Below are positions 42,062-50,457 of a DNA stretch of 64,000 nt, one piece after another. Source of the DNA: Solirubrobacterales bacterium. Lineage in GTDB: Bacteria; Actinomycetota; Thermoleophilia; Solirubrobacterales; Solirubrobacteraceae. The notes beneath the pieces were generated by a model that was not told the DNA's origin, did no database searches, and worked only from the letters and a program-made list of their open reading frames with translations. Every line of letters begins with the position of its first letter. Position 1 is the first letter of the stretch. Location: contig DAIDJO010000073.1 in assembly GCA_027451345.1 (NCBI GenBank), positions 1-64,000 on the forward strand, written 5' to 3'. The translations under genes were made by a program, and so were the position numbers.

Positions 42062-42116
42062 TCCGCGCCGGCCGGCGTCGGCCCGGACGCGGTGGGAGAG
42101 GCCGCCAGGCGGCCGC

Positions 42117-42866
42117 TCAGATCAGGCGGACGATCGCGACGACCCCGACGACCACGATCACCGCCCGCAGCGCCCGGGGGGAGAGGCGTCGGCCGTACCG
42201 GGCGCCGAGCACGCCGCCGAGGATCGAGCCGCCCGCGATCAGTCCAGCGACATCCCACGCGACGTGGGCGGCGATCACGAACACGACGCCGGCCACCAGG
42301 TTCGTCAGGCCGGTGGTGACCACCTTCACCGCGTTGAGCCGCTGGAGGGTGTCGTCGAGGCTGAGGCCGAGCACCGACATCATCAGGATGCCCTGGGCGG
42401 CGCCGAAGTAGCCGCCGTAGATCCCGCAGGCGAAGGCGCCGGCGAGCGCTCCGACCGGCACGCCCTCACCGTGCCCGCGGCGGCGGTCGCCGAGCGCGCG
42501 GTTGATCGGTCCCTGCAGCACGATCAGGATGAGGGCGACGGCGATGAAGAACGGCACGATCGCCCGGAAGGCGGAGGCCGGCAGCACGAGCAGCAGGATC
42601 GAGCCCAGGACGCCGCCGCAGACGGCCGCCAGGCCGAGGGCGAGCGCTCGGTCGCGCTGCCCGCGCAGCTCGGCGCGGTAGCCGGCGGCGCCCGAGACCG
42701 AGCCGGGGACGAGCCCGATCGTGTTCGAGACGTTCGCCGTGACCGGCGCGTACCCGAAGGCCAGGAGCGTCGGGAAGGTGATGAGCGTGCCGCTGCCGAC
42801 GACGGTATTGATCGTCCCGGCCGCGATCCCGGCGGCGATGATGGCGATGGCGTGCCAGGCGCTCAC
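42117..42866 (-). CDS. TauE/SafE-family permease
   Basis: The 249-aa protein has about eight membrane helices and the family's start pattern AAGIAAGTINTVVGSGTLITFP. A second half carries GIYGGYFGAAQGILMMSVLG. This repeat of glycine-rich helices defines TauE/SafE transporters, which move sulfite, sulfoacetate or other organic anions. It is 25 nt downstream of kup on the same strand. A sulfur role would fit with the nearby SulP gene but is only inference. Confidence 0.92.
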   Translation of the reverse strand: MSAWHAIAIIAAGIAAGTINTVVGSGTLITFPTLLAFGYAPVTANVSNTIGLVPGSVSGAAGYRAELRGQRDRALALGLAAVCGGVLGSILLLVLPASAFRAIVPFFIAVALILIVLQGPINRALGDRRRGHGEGVPVGALAGAFACGIYGGYFGAAQGILMMSVLGLSLDDTLQRLNAVKVVTTGLTNLVAGVVFVIAAHVAWDVAGLIAGGSILGGVLGARYGRRLSPRALRAVIVVVGVVAIVRLI

Positions 42867-42891
42867 GGCGGCCCGAATGCTCGCAGCGAAC

Positions 42892-45009
42892 TCAGAGGCT
42901 GACCTGCGAGCCCATCAGCACGGTGCGTTCGACCGGCAGGCCGAAGTGCTCGATCGGGCTGGCGGCGTTGCGCGCCATCAGCAGGAACAGCTTCTTGCGC
43001 CAGCGCGCCATCTCGCGGGTGTTGCTCTCGGTGATCGTCATGCGCGAGATGAAGTACGAGGCGCCCTCGAGGTCGAGGTTGCGCTCGAGGTAGCCGAGTT
43101 TGCGCGCGAGCTGCAGGAGCACCGGGATGCTGGTCGTGTCCCGGTATCCGCTGCGCACGACGACGTGCAGAACCGGGCAGCGGCCGGGGCCGATGCGTTT
43201 GACCGAGAAGAGGCGGTCGCGCGGCACGTGCGGGACGCTGCGCGAGACGATCGAGACGATCAGCAGCCGATCGGGCACCGAGTGGGTGTGTTCCACGAGG
43301 CTGCGCAGGGCGAGCGGGGTGGTGGAGCCGGTCGGATTGAGGAACACGGCCGTCCCGGGCACCCGGACGATCGCGGGCCGGGCGCCCGCGAGCGCCTCCA
43401 GGAAGGCGTCGAGGTCACCCTCCTGCTCGATCCGGTTGCGGCTGACGATCACCTGTCCGCTGCGCCACGTCAGCATCACGGCCGAGCAGGCCAGGCCGAC
43501 GGCGAGTGGCAGCCACGCCCCATGGAAGAGCTTGGCGATGTTGGCCAGGAAGAACGCGAGCTCGACGGTGAGGAAGAGGGCGCCGAGCAGCGCCAGGCGC
43601 CACCGCGGCGTGTGCCACATCGCCCGGGCCACCGACAGGAACAGGACCGTGTTGAGGACGAAGGTGCCCGTCACGGCCACGCCGTAGGCGTTGGCCAGGC
43701 CGTTGGAATTCCGGAAGATCAGGACGAGCGCGAGCACCCCCGCGCCGAGGATCCAGTTGATGATCGGGACGTAGATCTGACCCTCCATCTCGCTCGTGTG
43801 CACGACCTTCAGGCGCGGGAGGTAGCCGAGCTGCATCGCCTGCCGGGCGACGGTGTAGGAGCCGGAGATCACCGCCTGGGAGGCGATCACGGTCGCGGCG
43901 GTGGCGAGCACCACCTCGGGCAGCTGAAACCAGCTCGGGACGACGGAGAAGAACGGGTTGAACGTGCTGTAGTGCCCGGGCGCCGCGGCGTGCGGATGAT
44001 CGAGGATCCACGCCGCCTGTCCCATGTAGTTGAGCATCACGGCGGGCCAGACGACGGCGAACCACGCCAGGCGGATCGGCGCGGGTCCGAAGTGCCCGCG
44101 GTCGGCGTAGAGCGCCTCGGCGCCGGTGACGCAGAGGACGACGCCGCCGAGCGTGAGGAAGGCCTCGAACCCGTGGTCGAGGAAGAAGCGCGCCCCCCAC
44201 GTGGGCGAGAGGGCCTGGAGCACGCCGGGGTGCGAGACCACCTCGGGCAGGCCGATCGCCGCGATCGAGGCGAACCAGACGAGTGTCACGGGCCCGAACA
44301 GCCAGCCCACGGTGCCGGTGCCGCGGCGCTGGATGGCGAACAGGCCGACGAGGATAACGATCGAGATGGGCACGATCAGATGGGTCACTCCCGGGGTCGC
44401 CACCGACAGGCCCGACACGGCCGAGAGCACCGAGATGGCCGGCGTGATCATGCCGTCGCCGAAGAACAGCGAGGCGCCGAAGATGCCGAGTGTGACGAGC
44501 AGCGTGGCGTGGGCCACCCGGTTGCGGCGCACGAGCGCGGCGAGCGCCATGATCCCGCCGTCACCGCGGTTGTGCGCGCGCATGATGAACCCGGCGTACT
44601 TCACCGAGACGACGATCGCCAGCGACCAGAAGATGAGCGAGACGATCCCGTAGACCCCGACCGGCGTGATGTGCCGGGTCGCATGGAAGCCGAACGTCAC
44701 CTGCTCGGCGTAGAGCGGGCTCGTCCCGATGTCCCCGTAGACGACGCCGAGCGCGCCGAGGGCGAGCACCGCCCGGCCCGCGTGGGCGACGACGTCGTGC
44801 TGGGCCTCCTCCTCGTCGGTGGGCTCCGAGGCCTCGTCGGCGTCGTGATCCTCGGCCTCCCAGCGGCTGGGGCGGCTCTGCGGCATCTTGTGCGCCGCCT
44901 CGTGGTAGCTGCGCCGGCGGGTGGGGTCCGGCTCGGCGGTGGCGGATGGGGCGGCCGCCCTCGATGAGGGATCGCCCTGGTCAGGGCGGTTCGGAGTCGA
45001 GCCGGCCAT
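42892..45009 (-). CDS. kup: Kup-family potassium transporter
   Basis: The 705-aa protein has a 70-residue acidic cytoplasmic N-terminus, then about 12 membrane helices. It starts the membrane part with LALGALGVVYGDIGTSPLYA, the Kup signature, and has KYAGFIMRAHNRGDGGIMAL and GSYTVARQAMQLGYLPRL. A cytoplasmic C-terminal domain of about 150 residues follows. Kup proteins bring in K+ with protons. The N-terminus is longer than in E. coli Kup, and the true start may be the internal methionine of KMPQSRPSR. Confidence 0.95.
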   Translation of the reverse strand: MAGSTPNRPDQGDPSSRAAAPSATAEPDPTRRRSYHEAAHKMPQSRPSRWEAEDHDADEASEPTDEEEAQHDVVAHAGRAVLALGALGVVYGDIGTSPLYAEQVTFGFHATRHITPVGVYGIVSLIFWSLAIVVSVKYAGFIMRAHNRGDGGIMALAALVRRNRVAHATLLVTLGIFGASLFFGDGMITPAISVLSAVSGLSVATPGVTHLIVPISIVILVGLFAIQRRGTGTVGWLFGPVTLVWFASIAAIGLPEVVSHPGVLQALSPTWGARFFLDHGFEAFLTLGGVVLCVTGAEALYADRGHFGPAPIRLAWFAVVWPAVMLNYMGQAAWILDHPHAAAPGHYSTFNPFFSVVPSWFQLPEVVLATAATVIASQAVISGSYTVARQAMQLGYLPRLKVVHTSEMEGQIYVPIINWILGAGVLALVLIFRNSNGLANAYGVAVTGTFVLNTVLFLSVARAMWHTPRWRLALLGALFLTVELAFFLANIAKLFHGAWLPLAVGLACSAVMLTWRSGQVIVSRNRIEQEGDLDAFLEALAGARPAIVRVPGTAVFLNPTGSTTPLALRSLVEHTHSVPDRLLIVSIVSRSVPHVPRDRLFSVKRIGPGRCPVLHVVVRSGYRDTTSIPVLLQLARKLGYLERNLDLEGASYFISRMTITESNTREMARWRKKLFLLMARNAASPIEHFGLPVERTVLMGSQVSL

Positions 45010-45107
45010 TGATGCAGAGCTTATGCCTCCGCGTGCGTGGGCGACGCTCGGCGCGCCGTCGGGACGGCCGTGCAGGAATGCGCGGCGAGGGGGCGAAAGC
45101 CGGACCC

Positions 45108-45665
45108 ATGCTGCTACGTCACCGCGCCCCGACCATCGACAACACGTCCGTCCGGGCCGCGGAGGGCTTCGAGCACGTCCCGGCCTCCTCGATCGCGGTC
45201 ATCCGCTGGCTCACCGCGGCCGGCGTCGACTTCGTCCTGGTCGGCGCCGTGGCTCGAGCCATCCGCGGCGAGTCCCACGCCCGTGGTCCCGTCGACGTGG
45301 TGCCCGCGCCGTACGGGCGCAACCTCGACCGTCTCGCCCTCGCCCTCACCGCCGTGCGGGCGTGCCGGCGCTCACCCGGCGAGCTGATCGGCGCGGCGCC
45401 CATCACCTCGACCGCGGCCCTGAAGCTGACGGCGGAGATGCTCGTGGGCACGGAGCGCTGGGAGCTCCGCTGCGGTGAGCACGACCTGGACATCGAGGGG
45501 CGGCCCCCGGGGTCACCGAGCTACCAGGAGCTGCTTTACGAGGCGGTCCGCTTCCGTGTCTCACCCGAGGTGTCGGTCGAGGTCGCCGCGCCCGAGGACA
45601 TCGAGCATTACGACCACGTGCGGCGCACCGGTCTCTCCCCGGAGATCACCGTCACCCGCCTCTGA
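45108..45665 (+). CDS. Nucleotidyltransferase-fold protein (degenerate)
   Basis: From ATG 45108 the product is 185 aa. The sequence IRWLTAAGVDFVLVGAVARAIRGE resembles MNT-type nucleotidyltransferases (VLVGG-x-A), but the D-x-D pair is reduced to PVDVVPAPYG. A later block reads RCGEHDLDIEGRPPG. It may be an antitoxin- or sensor-type relative without activity. The frame extends upstream to 44946, overlapping kup, without support. It converges on the adenosyltransferase gene. Confidence 0.6.
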   Translation: MLLRHRAPTIDNTSVRAAEGFEHVPASSIAVIRWLTAAGVDFVLVGAVARAIRGESHARGPVDVVPAPYGRNLDRLALALTAVRACRRSPGELIGAAPITSTAALKLTAEMLVGTERWELRCGEHDLDIEGRPPGSPSYQELLYEAVRFRVSPEVSVEVAAPEDIEHYDHVRRTGLSPEITVTRL

Positions 45666-45669
45666 GCCG

Positions 45670-45715
45670 GCGCCCGGGCGATCGGCCGCCGCGCGGTCGA
45701 TCAGCCGCCGGGCGC
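45670..45715. terminator. Nested hairpin between convergent genes
   Basis: GCGCCCGG (45670-45677) pairs with CCGGGCGC (45708-45715). Inside it GATCG and CGATC also pair. It spans the short gap between the nucleotidyltransferase-like gene and the end of the adenosyltransferase gene, overlapping the last codons of the latter. It may serve both strands. No T-run. Confidence 0.4.
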
Positions 45716-46273
45716 GTCCGCGTCGCGAAAGCGGCCGGGCTGCCACAGCGGCTCATCGCCGGCGTTGGCGCCGCGCGCGAGGATGAAGAGCAGGTCCGAG
45801 AGGCGGTTCAGGTAGCGGACCACCTCCGGGCTCACCGCCTCGCCGCAGCCCACGGCCAGCCGCTCCGCCCGCCGGCAGATCGTGCGGGCGACGTGCAGAC
45901 GGGCCGCGGCGGCGGAGCCGCCCGGCAGCACGAACGATCGCAGCGGCGGCAGCGTCGCGTTGACCTCGTCGCAGCGTCGCTCGAGCCACTCGGTCTGCGC
46001 CGGCAGGACCCGGAGGCGTTCCCGCTGCGGGTCCTCGGGCGCGGCGATGTCGGCGCCGACGTCGAAGAGGTCGTTCTGCACGCGCTGGAGCCACTCCCGG
46101 TAGGCGTCGGGCAGCCCGGCCTCGGCGAGCACCAGGCCGATCCACGAGTTCAGCTCATCGACCGTCCCGTACGCCTCGATGCGGGGGTGGGTCTTGGCCA
46201 CGCGGCTCATGTCGCCGAGATGGGTCTCGCCGCCGTCGCCGAGCTTCGTGTAGATGCGCGTCAGGTTCACCAT
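45701..46273 (-). CDS. mmaB: Cob(I)alamin adenosyltransferase (PduO type)
   Basis: The 190-aa helical protein has RIYTKLGDGGETHLGDMSRV, then EAYGTVDELNSWIG, RSFVLPGGSAAAARLHVART and RYLNRLSDLLFILAR. These are the ATP- and corrinoid-binding motifs of PduO/MmaB enzymes, which attach the 5'-deoxyadenosyl group to cobalamin. It is divergent to the cobalamin-riboswitch operon, which supports a B12-handling locus. Confidence 0.95.
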   Translation of the reverse strand: MVNLTRIYTKLGDGGETHLGDMSRVAKTHPRIEAYGTVDELNSWIGLVLAEAGLPDAYREWLQRVQNDLFDVGADIAAPEDPQRERLRVLPAQTEWLERRCDEVNATLPPLRSFVLPGGSAAAARLHVARTICRRAERLAVGCGEAVSPEVVRYLNRLSDLLFILARGANAGDEPLWQPGRFRDADAPGG

Positions 46274-46370
46274 CGCCGAGCGCGAGTCTAGGCGCCGCGC
46301 CGCGCGACGCGGGTTTGACCCAGGTTCGGCCCAGCCGTCCCGCCTTCCGGGTAGGATCGGGAGCGTCCAA

Positions 46371-46517
46371 GGTCGGCAGCGATGGGAAGCCGGTGAGAAT
46401 CCGGAGCGGACCCGCCACTGTGATCGGGGAGGACGGCGAAGAGCACGCCACTGGCGCCGACGAGGCGCTGGGAAGGCATCGCCGTTGGGCCCGACAGCCA
46501 GGAGACCACCTCCGACC
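46371..46517 (+). ncRNA. Cobalamin riboswitch
   Basis: The region holds the conserved core GATGGGAAGCCGGTGAGAAT followed by CCGCCACTGTGAT, then GCCACTGG and a B12 box CAGCCAGGAGACCACC (46494-46509). The outer stem is GGTCGG (46371-46376) with CCGACC (46512-46517). Such RNAs bind adenosylcobalamin and repress the genes they precede. The first ATG is 34 nt after the outer stem, so control could be at translation or transcription. Exact ends are estimates. Confidence 0.93.
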
Positions 46518-46551
46518 AGAAAGCCGAAGCCCTCGTGGAAAGGGGTGGCTC

Positions 46552-47007
46552 ATGCAGATCAAGCACGCAATCACGGCCGGCGCGGCAGCGCTCGGCACCA
46601 CCGCGGCGTTCGCCGCAGCGCAGGCGGCGGTGGCCGCCACGGCGCATCCGGCCGCCGTGGCCGGTCCCAGGGTGACGATCACCGTCCGGGGCAGGCAGGG
46701 CACGCTGCTCGCAACACGGCCCGTCCGGGGCCGCTCGGGGTGGATCACCCGGGGCGGGGCCCCGAAGGGCAAGTGCCCGGCCGACAGCGTGCAGGGCGCG
46801 CTGAACGTGGCGACGCGTGGCCACTGGAAGGGCACGTGGTACGCGAGCTACCACGAGTACTACATCACCTCGATCCTCGGCGACAGCGAGACGACGAAGA
46901 AGGCGTACTGGGGCCTCTATGTCAACGGCAAGCTGGCGTCGAAGGGCGCCTGCGACATCCCGCTGCGGGCCGGTGATCGCCTGCTCTTCAAGGTGACGCG
47001 GTCCTGA
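46552..47007 (+). CDS. Secreted DUF4430 protein
   Basis: From ATG 46552 the product is 151 aa, with a signal peptide (AITAGAAALGTTAAFAAAQA) and a mature region like DUF4430: VTITVRGRQGTLLATRPVRG, YHEYYITSILGDSETTKKAY, WGLYVNGKLASKGACDIPLR and AGDRLLFKVTRS. DUF4430 is the small beta-domain that also forms the C-terminus of transcobalamin and intrinsic factor. Ribosome binding is at AAAGGGG. It is the first gene after the riboswitch, and its TGA overlaps the next ATG. A direct corrinoid role is inferred. Confidence 0.83.
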   Translation: MQIKHAITAGAAALGTTAAFAAAQAAVAATAHPAAVAGPRVTITVRGRQGTLLATRPVRGRSGWITRGGAPKGKCPADSVQGALNVATRGHWKGTWYASYHEYYITSILGDSETTKKAYWGLYVNGKLASKGACDIPLRAGDRLLFKVTRS

Positions 47008-47942
47008 TGCCTCGCCGCACCCGCCCTGTCGCGCTGCTCGCCGCCATGGTCGCGGCCGCGGTGCTGCTCGGCGGGTGCGGCATCGGGGGCGGCCCGGGCA
47101 CGCGGAACGCCCAGCTGCTCGTCACCGCCGACTTCGGCACGCGGCAGTACGGGAGCGCCGTGGAGCGTCGCGTGCCGGGCTCCGAGACCGTCCTCTCGCT
47201 GCTCGAGCGCCACTTCAGGGTCTCGACCCGCTACGGCGGCGGTTTCGTCGAGTCGATCGCCGGACACTCCGGCAGCTCCGACCATCGCGACTGGTTCTAC
47301 TACGTCAACGGGATCGAGGCGGCGGACGGCGCCGGCGTCACGGACGTGCACGCCGGCGACCACGTCTGGTGGGACCTGCACGACTGGACGGCGACCGACT
47401 CGATCCCGGCCGTCGTCGGCTCCTATCCCGAGCCGTTCACGAGTGGCCTCGGCGGACGCCGGTTCCCGACCCTGCTCGATTGCGGCTCCGGCACCCAGAC
47501 GGCGTGCGACGAGGTGGGCGTCGCGCTGCGCCGCCAGGGCGTCAAGGCGGCCGATCAGTCACTCGGCACCGGCTCGGGCTCGGAGTCGCTCTCGGTCGTG
47601 ATCGGCGTCTGGAGCCAGATCAGGGCGGTGATCGCCGCCGAGCTGATCGCCGCCGGGCCACGCAGCAGCGGTGTGTACGCGCAGTTCGTCGATCACGGCA
47701 CCGCGCTGGCGCTCGAGAACCCGCGCGGCCGTGTCGTCCGCACGCTGCACGGGAGCGTCGGCCTGATCGCCGCGACGGGCCAGCCCTCGATCGGCCAGCC
47801 GATCTGGTTTGTCACCGGCACGGATCCCGCGGGCGTCCTCGCGGCGGCGCACGCGTTCACCGTCGCGAAGCTCGCGCACCATTTCGCGGTGGCCGTGTCC
47901 GGGGGCTCGGTCATCCCGGTCCCCGTCGCGCCCGGCACATGA
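47007..47942 (+). CDS. DUF4430 lipoprotein
   Basis: The 311-aa protein begins with a lipoprotein signal, LLAAMVAAAVLLGGC, Cys 24. Residues 33-130 form a DUF4430 domain: LLVTADFGTRQYGSAVERRV, ETVLSLLERHFRVSTRYGGG, DWFYYVNGIEAADGAG and AGDHVWWDLHDW. The last 170 residues are a second domain with no recognised family (VVIGVWSQIRAVIAAELIAA). It would be anchored outside the membrane and could present corrinoid to the transporter. It overlaps both neighbours. Confidence 0.83.
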   Translation: MPRRTRPVALLAAMVAAAVLLGGCGIGGGPGTRNAQLLVTADFGTRQYGSAVERRVPGSETVLSLLERHFRVSTRYGGGFVESIAGHSGSSDHRDWFYYVNGIEAADGAGVTDVHAGDHVWWDLHDWTATDSIPAVVGSYPEPFTSGLGGRRFPTLLDCGSGTQTACDEVGVALRRQGVKAADQSLGTGSGSESLSVVIGVWSQIRAVIAAELIAAGPRSSGVYAQFVDHGTALALENPRGRVVRTLHGSVGLIAATGQPSIGQPIWFVTGTDPAGVLAAAHAFTVAKLAHHFAVAVSGGSVIPVPVAPGT

Positions 47943-48817
47943 TCTACCGGCGCCGGGCCAGTCCGCTGCACGCGGCCCGGGCCGCGGTGGCGATCGCCTG
48001 GTGCGCGGCGCTCGGCGTGGCGTCGATGCTCGAGTCCAATCCGGTGCTCCTGGGCGCCACCGCCGTCACGGTGCTCGGCGCCGCCGCGCTCGCCGGCGTC
48101 GGCCGCGAGCTGCGCCGCAGCCTGCGCTGGTCGGTCCCGCTCTGGCTCGGCATCGCGCTCGTCAACGCGCTCGTCACCCGCAACGGCCTCACGGTGATCT
48201 GGCGGTTCGGCGACCTGCCGCTGCTCGGCCAGACGAACGTGACGCTCGAGGCGACCGTCTACGGGGCGCTGCTCGGGCTGCGCGCCGTCGTCCTCATCCA
48301 GATCGGCACGCTCTACTCGGTCGCCGTCGACCCCGACGCGGTCCTGCGCCTGTTCCGCGGGCTCTCCTTCCGCTCGGCGCTCTCGGCCACGATCGCCACC
48401 CGCATGGTCCCGGTGCTCGTCCGCGACTCCCGCCGCCTCGCCGAGGCCCAGCGCTGCCGCCCCGGCGACCCGCCCGGCCGCGCCCAGCTGCTGCGGGCCA
48501 CGACGGCGAGCGTGATCGACCGTGCGCTCGACGTCGCCGCGACGCTCGAGGTCCGCGGCTACGGTGCCGCCCGCCGCGCCCCCCGTCGCCGCGACTCGAT
48601 CTGGGAGCGTGGCTGGTCCCGGCATGACCTCGCCTTCCTGGCCTCGGCGGGCGGCCTCCTCGTGATCGTGCTCGCCGCCCGGCTGGGGGGCTGGGACGCC
48701 TTCACGGCGTATCCGCTGTTGCGCGCGCCCGCTGGCGCGCGCACGCTCGGCGCGGCCGGCGCTCTGCTCCTCGTCGCACTGCTGCCGTTCCTCGACCGCC
48801 GGGGGATCGAGGCGTGA
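47939..48817 (+). CDS. ecfT: ECF transporter T component (EcfT)
   Basis: From ATG 47939 the product is 292 aa with about six membrane helices. It has the EcfT/CbiQ pattern and the two Ala-Arg-Gly-like coupling helices near RALDVAATLEVRGYGAARRA. The central domain includes TRMVPVLVRDSRRLAEAQRC. EcfT links the ATPases to the substrate-binding S component. ATGA overlaps couple it to both neighbouring genes. Confidence 0.9.
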   Translation: MIYRRRASPLHAARAAVAIAWCAALGVASMLESNPVLLGATAVTVLGAAALAGVGRELRRSLRWSVPLWLGIALVNALVTRNGLTVIWRFGDLPLLGQTNVTLEATVYGALLGLRAVVLIQIGTLYSVAVDPDAVLRLFRGLSFRSALSATIATRMVPVLVRDSRRLAEAQRCRPGDPPGRAQLLRATTASVIDRALDVAATLEVRGYGAARRAPRRRDSIWERGWSRHDLAFLASAGGLLVIVLAARLGGWDAFTAYPLLRAPAGARTLGAAGALLLVALLPFLDRRGIEA

Positions 48818-50457
48818 GCCTCGTGCGGATCACCGATCTGACGTATCGCTTCCCGGGCGCGGCGCGGCCGGCGCTCGAGGCGGTCTCGCTGACGATCGAG
48901 CCGGGGGAGTTCGTGGTGGTGGCCGGGCTCTCCGGTTCGGGCAAGAGCACGCTGCTGTGCGCGGTCAGCGGACTGGTCCCGCACTTCCACGGCGGCACGT
49001 TCGCCGGGAGCGTCGCCGTCGCGGGCCGGGACACCCGCGAGCACGGGCCGGGTGAGCTGGCCGCGAGCGTCGGCTCGCTCTTCCAGGACCCGGAGACCCA
49101 GGTGGTGCTCGGCACGCCGCGCGCCGAGCTCGCCTTCGCCGCCGAGAACCGCGGGTGGTCGGCGCCCGAGGTCGCCCGCGCCGTCGAGGAGACGGCGCTC
49201 GCGCTCGCCATCGACGGGCTGCTCGACCGCCCGGTCGAGGAGCTGAGCGGCGGGGAGCTGCAGCGGGTCGCGCTCGGCGCGACGCTCTCCGCCCGCCCCG
49301 CGCTCGTGTGTCTGGACGAGCCGACCTCACAGCTGGACCCGGTGGCCGGCGACGAGCTGATCGGCCTGCTGCGGCGCCTGAACGAGGACGGCGACACCGC
49401 CGTGCTGCTCGCCGAGCACCGGCTCGAGCGCTGCCTCGGCGCGGCGGACCGCGTGCTCGCCCTCGCCGGGGGGCGGCTCGCCTTCGACGGGCCGCCGGCG
49501 GACTTCCTGGCCTGGGCGCTGACGGCGGCGCCGTCCCTCGTGCCCCCGGGCGCGGCCCTGCTCGCGGGACTCGGGCTCGCGCCCGCCGCCGGGGTCAAGC
49601 GCGCGCGGGCGGCTCTGCGGGCCGCCCGTCTGGCCCCCGCCACGGGCGCGAGCGCCCTCGGGCGGGGCGCTGAGGCCGACGCTCGGGGGGAGCTGGGTCG
49701 TTGGGACGCGATTCTCCCGCGGCGTCGGGGTGGCCGCTGCGCATCGCAGGCCGCGCTCGAGCTGCGCGGCGTCTGGCATGAGATCGCGGGCGGCGCGGCG
49801 ATCCTCCGCGGCGTCGACCTCAGGCTCCGGGCCGGTGAGCGCGTCGCGCTGATGGGCCGCAACGGCGCGGGCAAGTCGACGCTGCTGCGCCATGCCGCCG
49901 GGCTGATGGCGCCGACCCGCGGGCGGGTCCAGGCGGCGGGCCGGGTCGCGCTGCTCCTGCAGCACCCGGGGGACTACCTCGTGCACGAGACGGTGGGGGA
50001 GGAGGCGGGGGAGCGCGCGCTCGCCACGGTCGGGCTCGGGCAGCTCGCCGGTCGCCACCCGCGCGACCTGAGCGGGGGGGAGCGGCAGCGCCTCGCCCTT
50101 GCCATCGTGCTCGGGGAGCCCGACGGGGCGGCGCCGGCGGCGGTGGTCTGCCTCGACGAGCCGACCCGCGGCATGGACCGGGCGGCGAAGGATGCGCTCG
50201 CGCGCCTGCTCGACGGGCTGCCGGCCGCGGTGCTCGTCGCCACCCACGACCCGGAGTTCGCCGCCGCGTTCGCGCAGCGCGTCGTCCTGCTCGCGGACGG
50301 CCGGGTGATCGCGGACGGCGCCACGGCGGAGGTCCTCTGTGGCGGGACGTACTTCGCCACCGAGACGGCCCGCATCCTCGGCGGGGCCGGCGGGGCCCTG
50401 TTGCCGGCGGACGGTGTCGCGCTGCTCGGCCGCGAGCCGGCGGGGCTGCGGGCGTGA
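48814..50457 (+). CDS. ecfA: ECF transporter double ATPase (fused EcfA-EcfA')
   Basis: The 547-aa protein contains two ABC domains. The first has GLSGSGKSTLL, signature LSGGELQRVALG, Walker B LVCLDEPTSQLD and H-loop LAEHRLE. The second, after a 60-residue low-complexity linker, has GRNGAGKSTLLR, LSGGERQRLALA, VVCLDEPTRGMD and VATHDPE. All key residues are present in both, so each half should be active. The two halves are usually separate proteins in ECF systems. Confidence 0.94.
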   Translation: MSLVRITDLTYRFPGAARPALEAVSLTIEPGEFVVVAGLSGSGKSTLLCAVSGLVPHFHGGTFAGSVAVAGRDTREHGPGELAASVGSLFQDPETQVVLGTPRAELAFAAENRGWSAPEVARAVEETALALAIDGLLDRPVEELSGGELQRVALGATLSARPALVCLDEPTSQLDPVAGDELIGLLRRLNEDGDTAVLLAEHRLERCLGAADRVLALAGGRLAFDGPPADFLAWALTAAPSLVPPGAALLAGLGLAPAAGVKRARAALRAARLAPATGASALGRGAEADARGELGRWDAILPRRRGGRCASQAALELRGVWHEIAGGAAILRGVDLRLRAGERVALMGRNGAGKSTLLRHAAGLMAPTRGRVQAAGRVALLLQHPGDYLVHETVGEEAGERALATVGLGQLAGRHPRDLSGGERQRLALAIVLGEPDGAAPAAVVCLDEPTRGMDRAAKDALARLLDGLPAAVLVATHDPEFAAAFAQRVVLLADGRVIADGATAEVLCGGTYFATETARILGGAGGALLPADGVALLGREPAGLRA

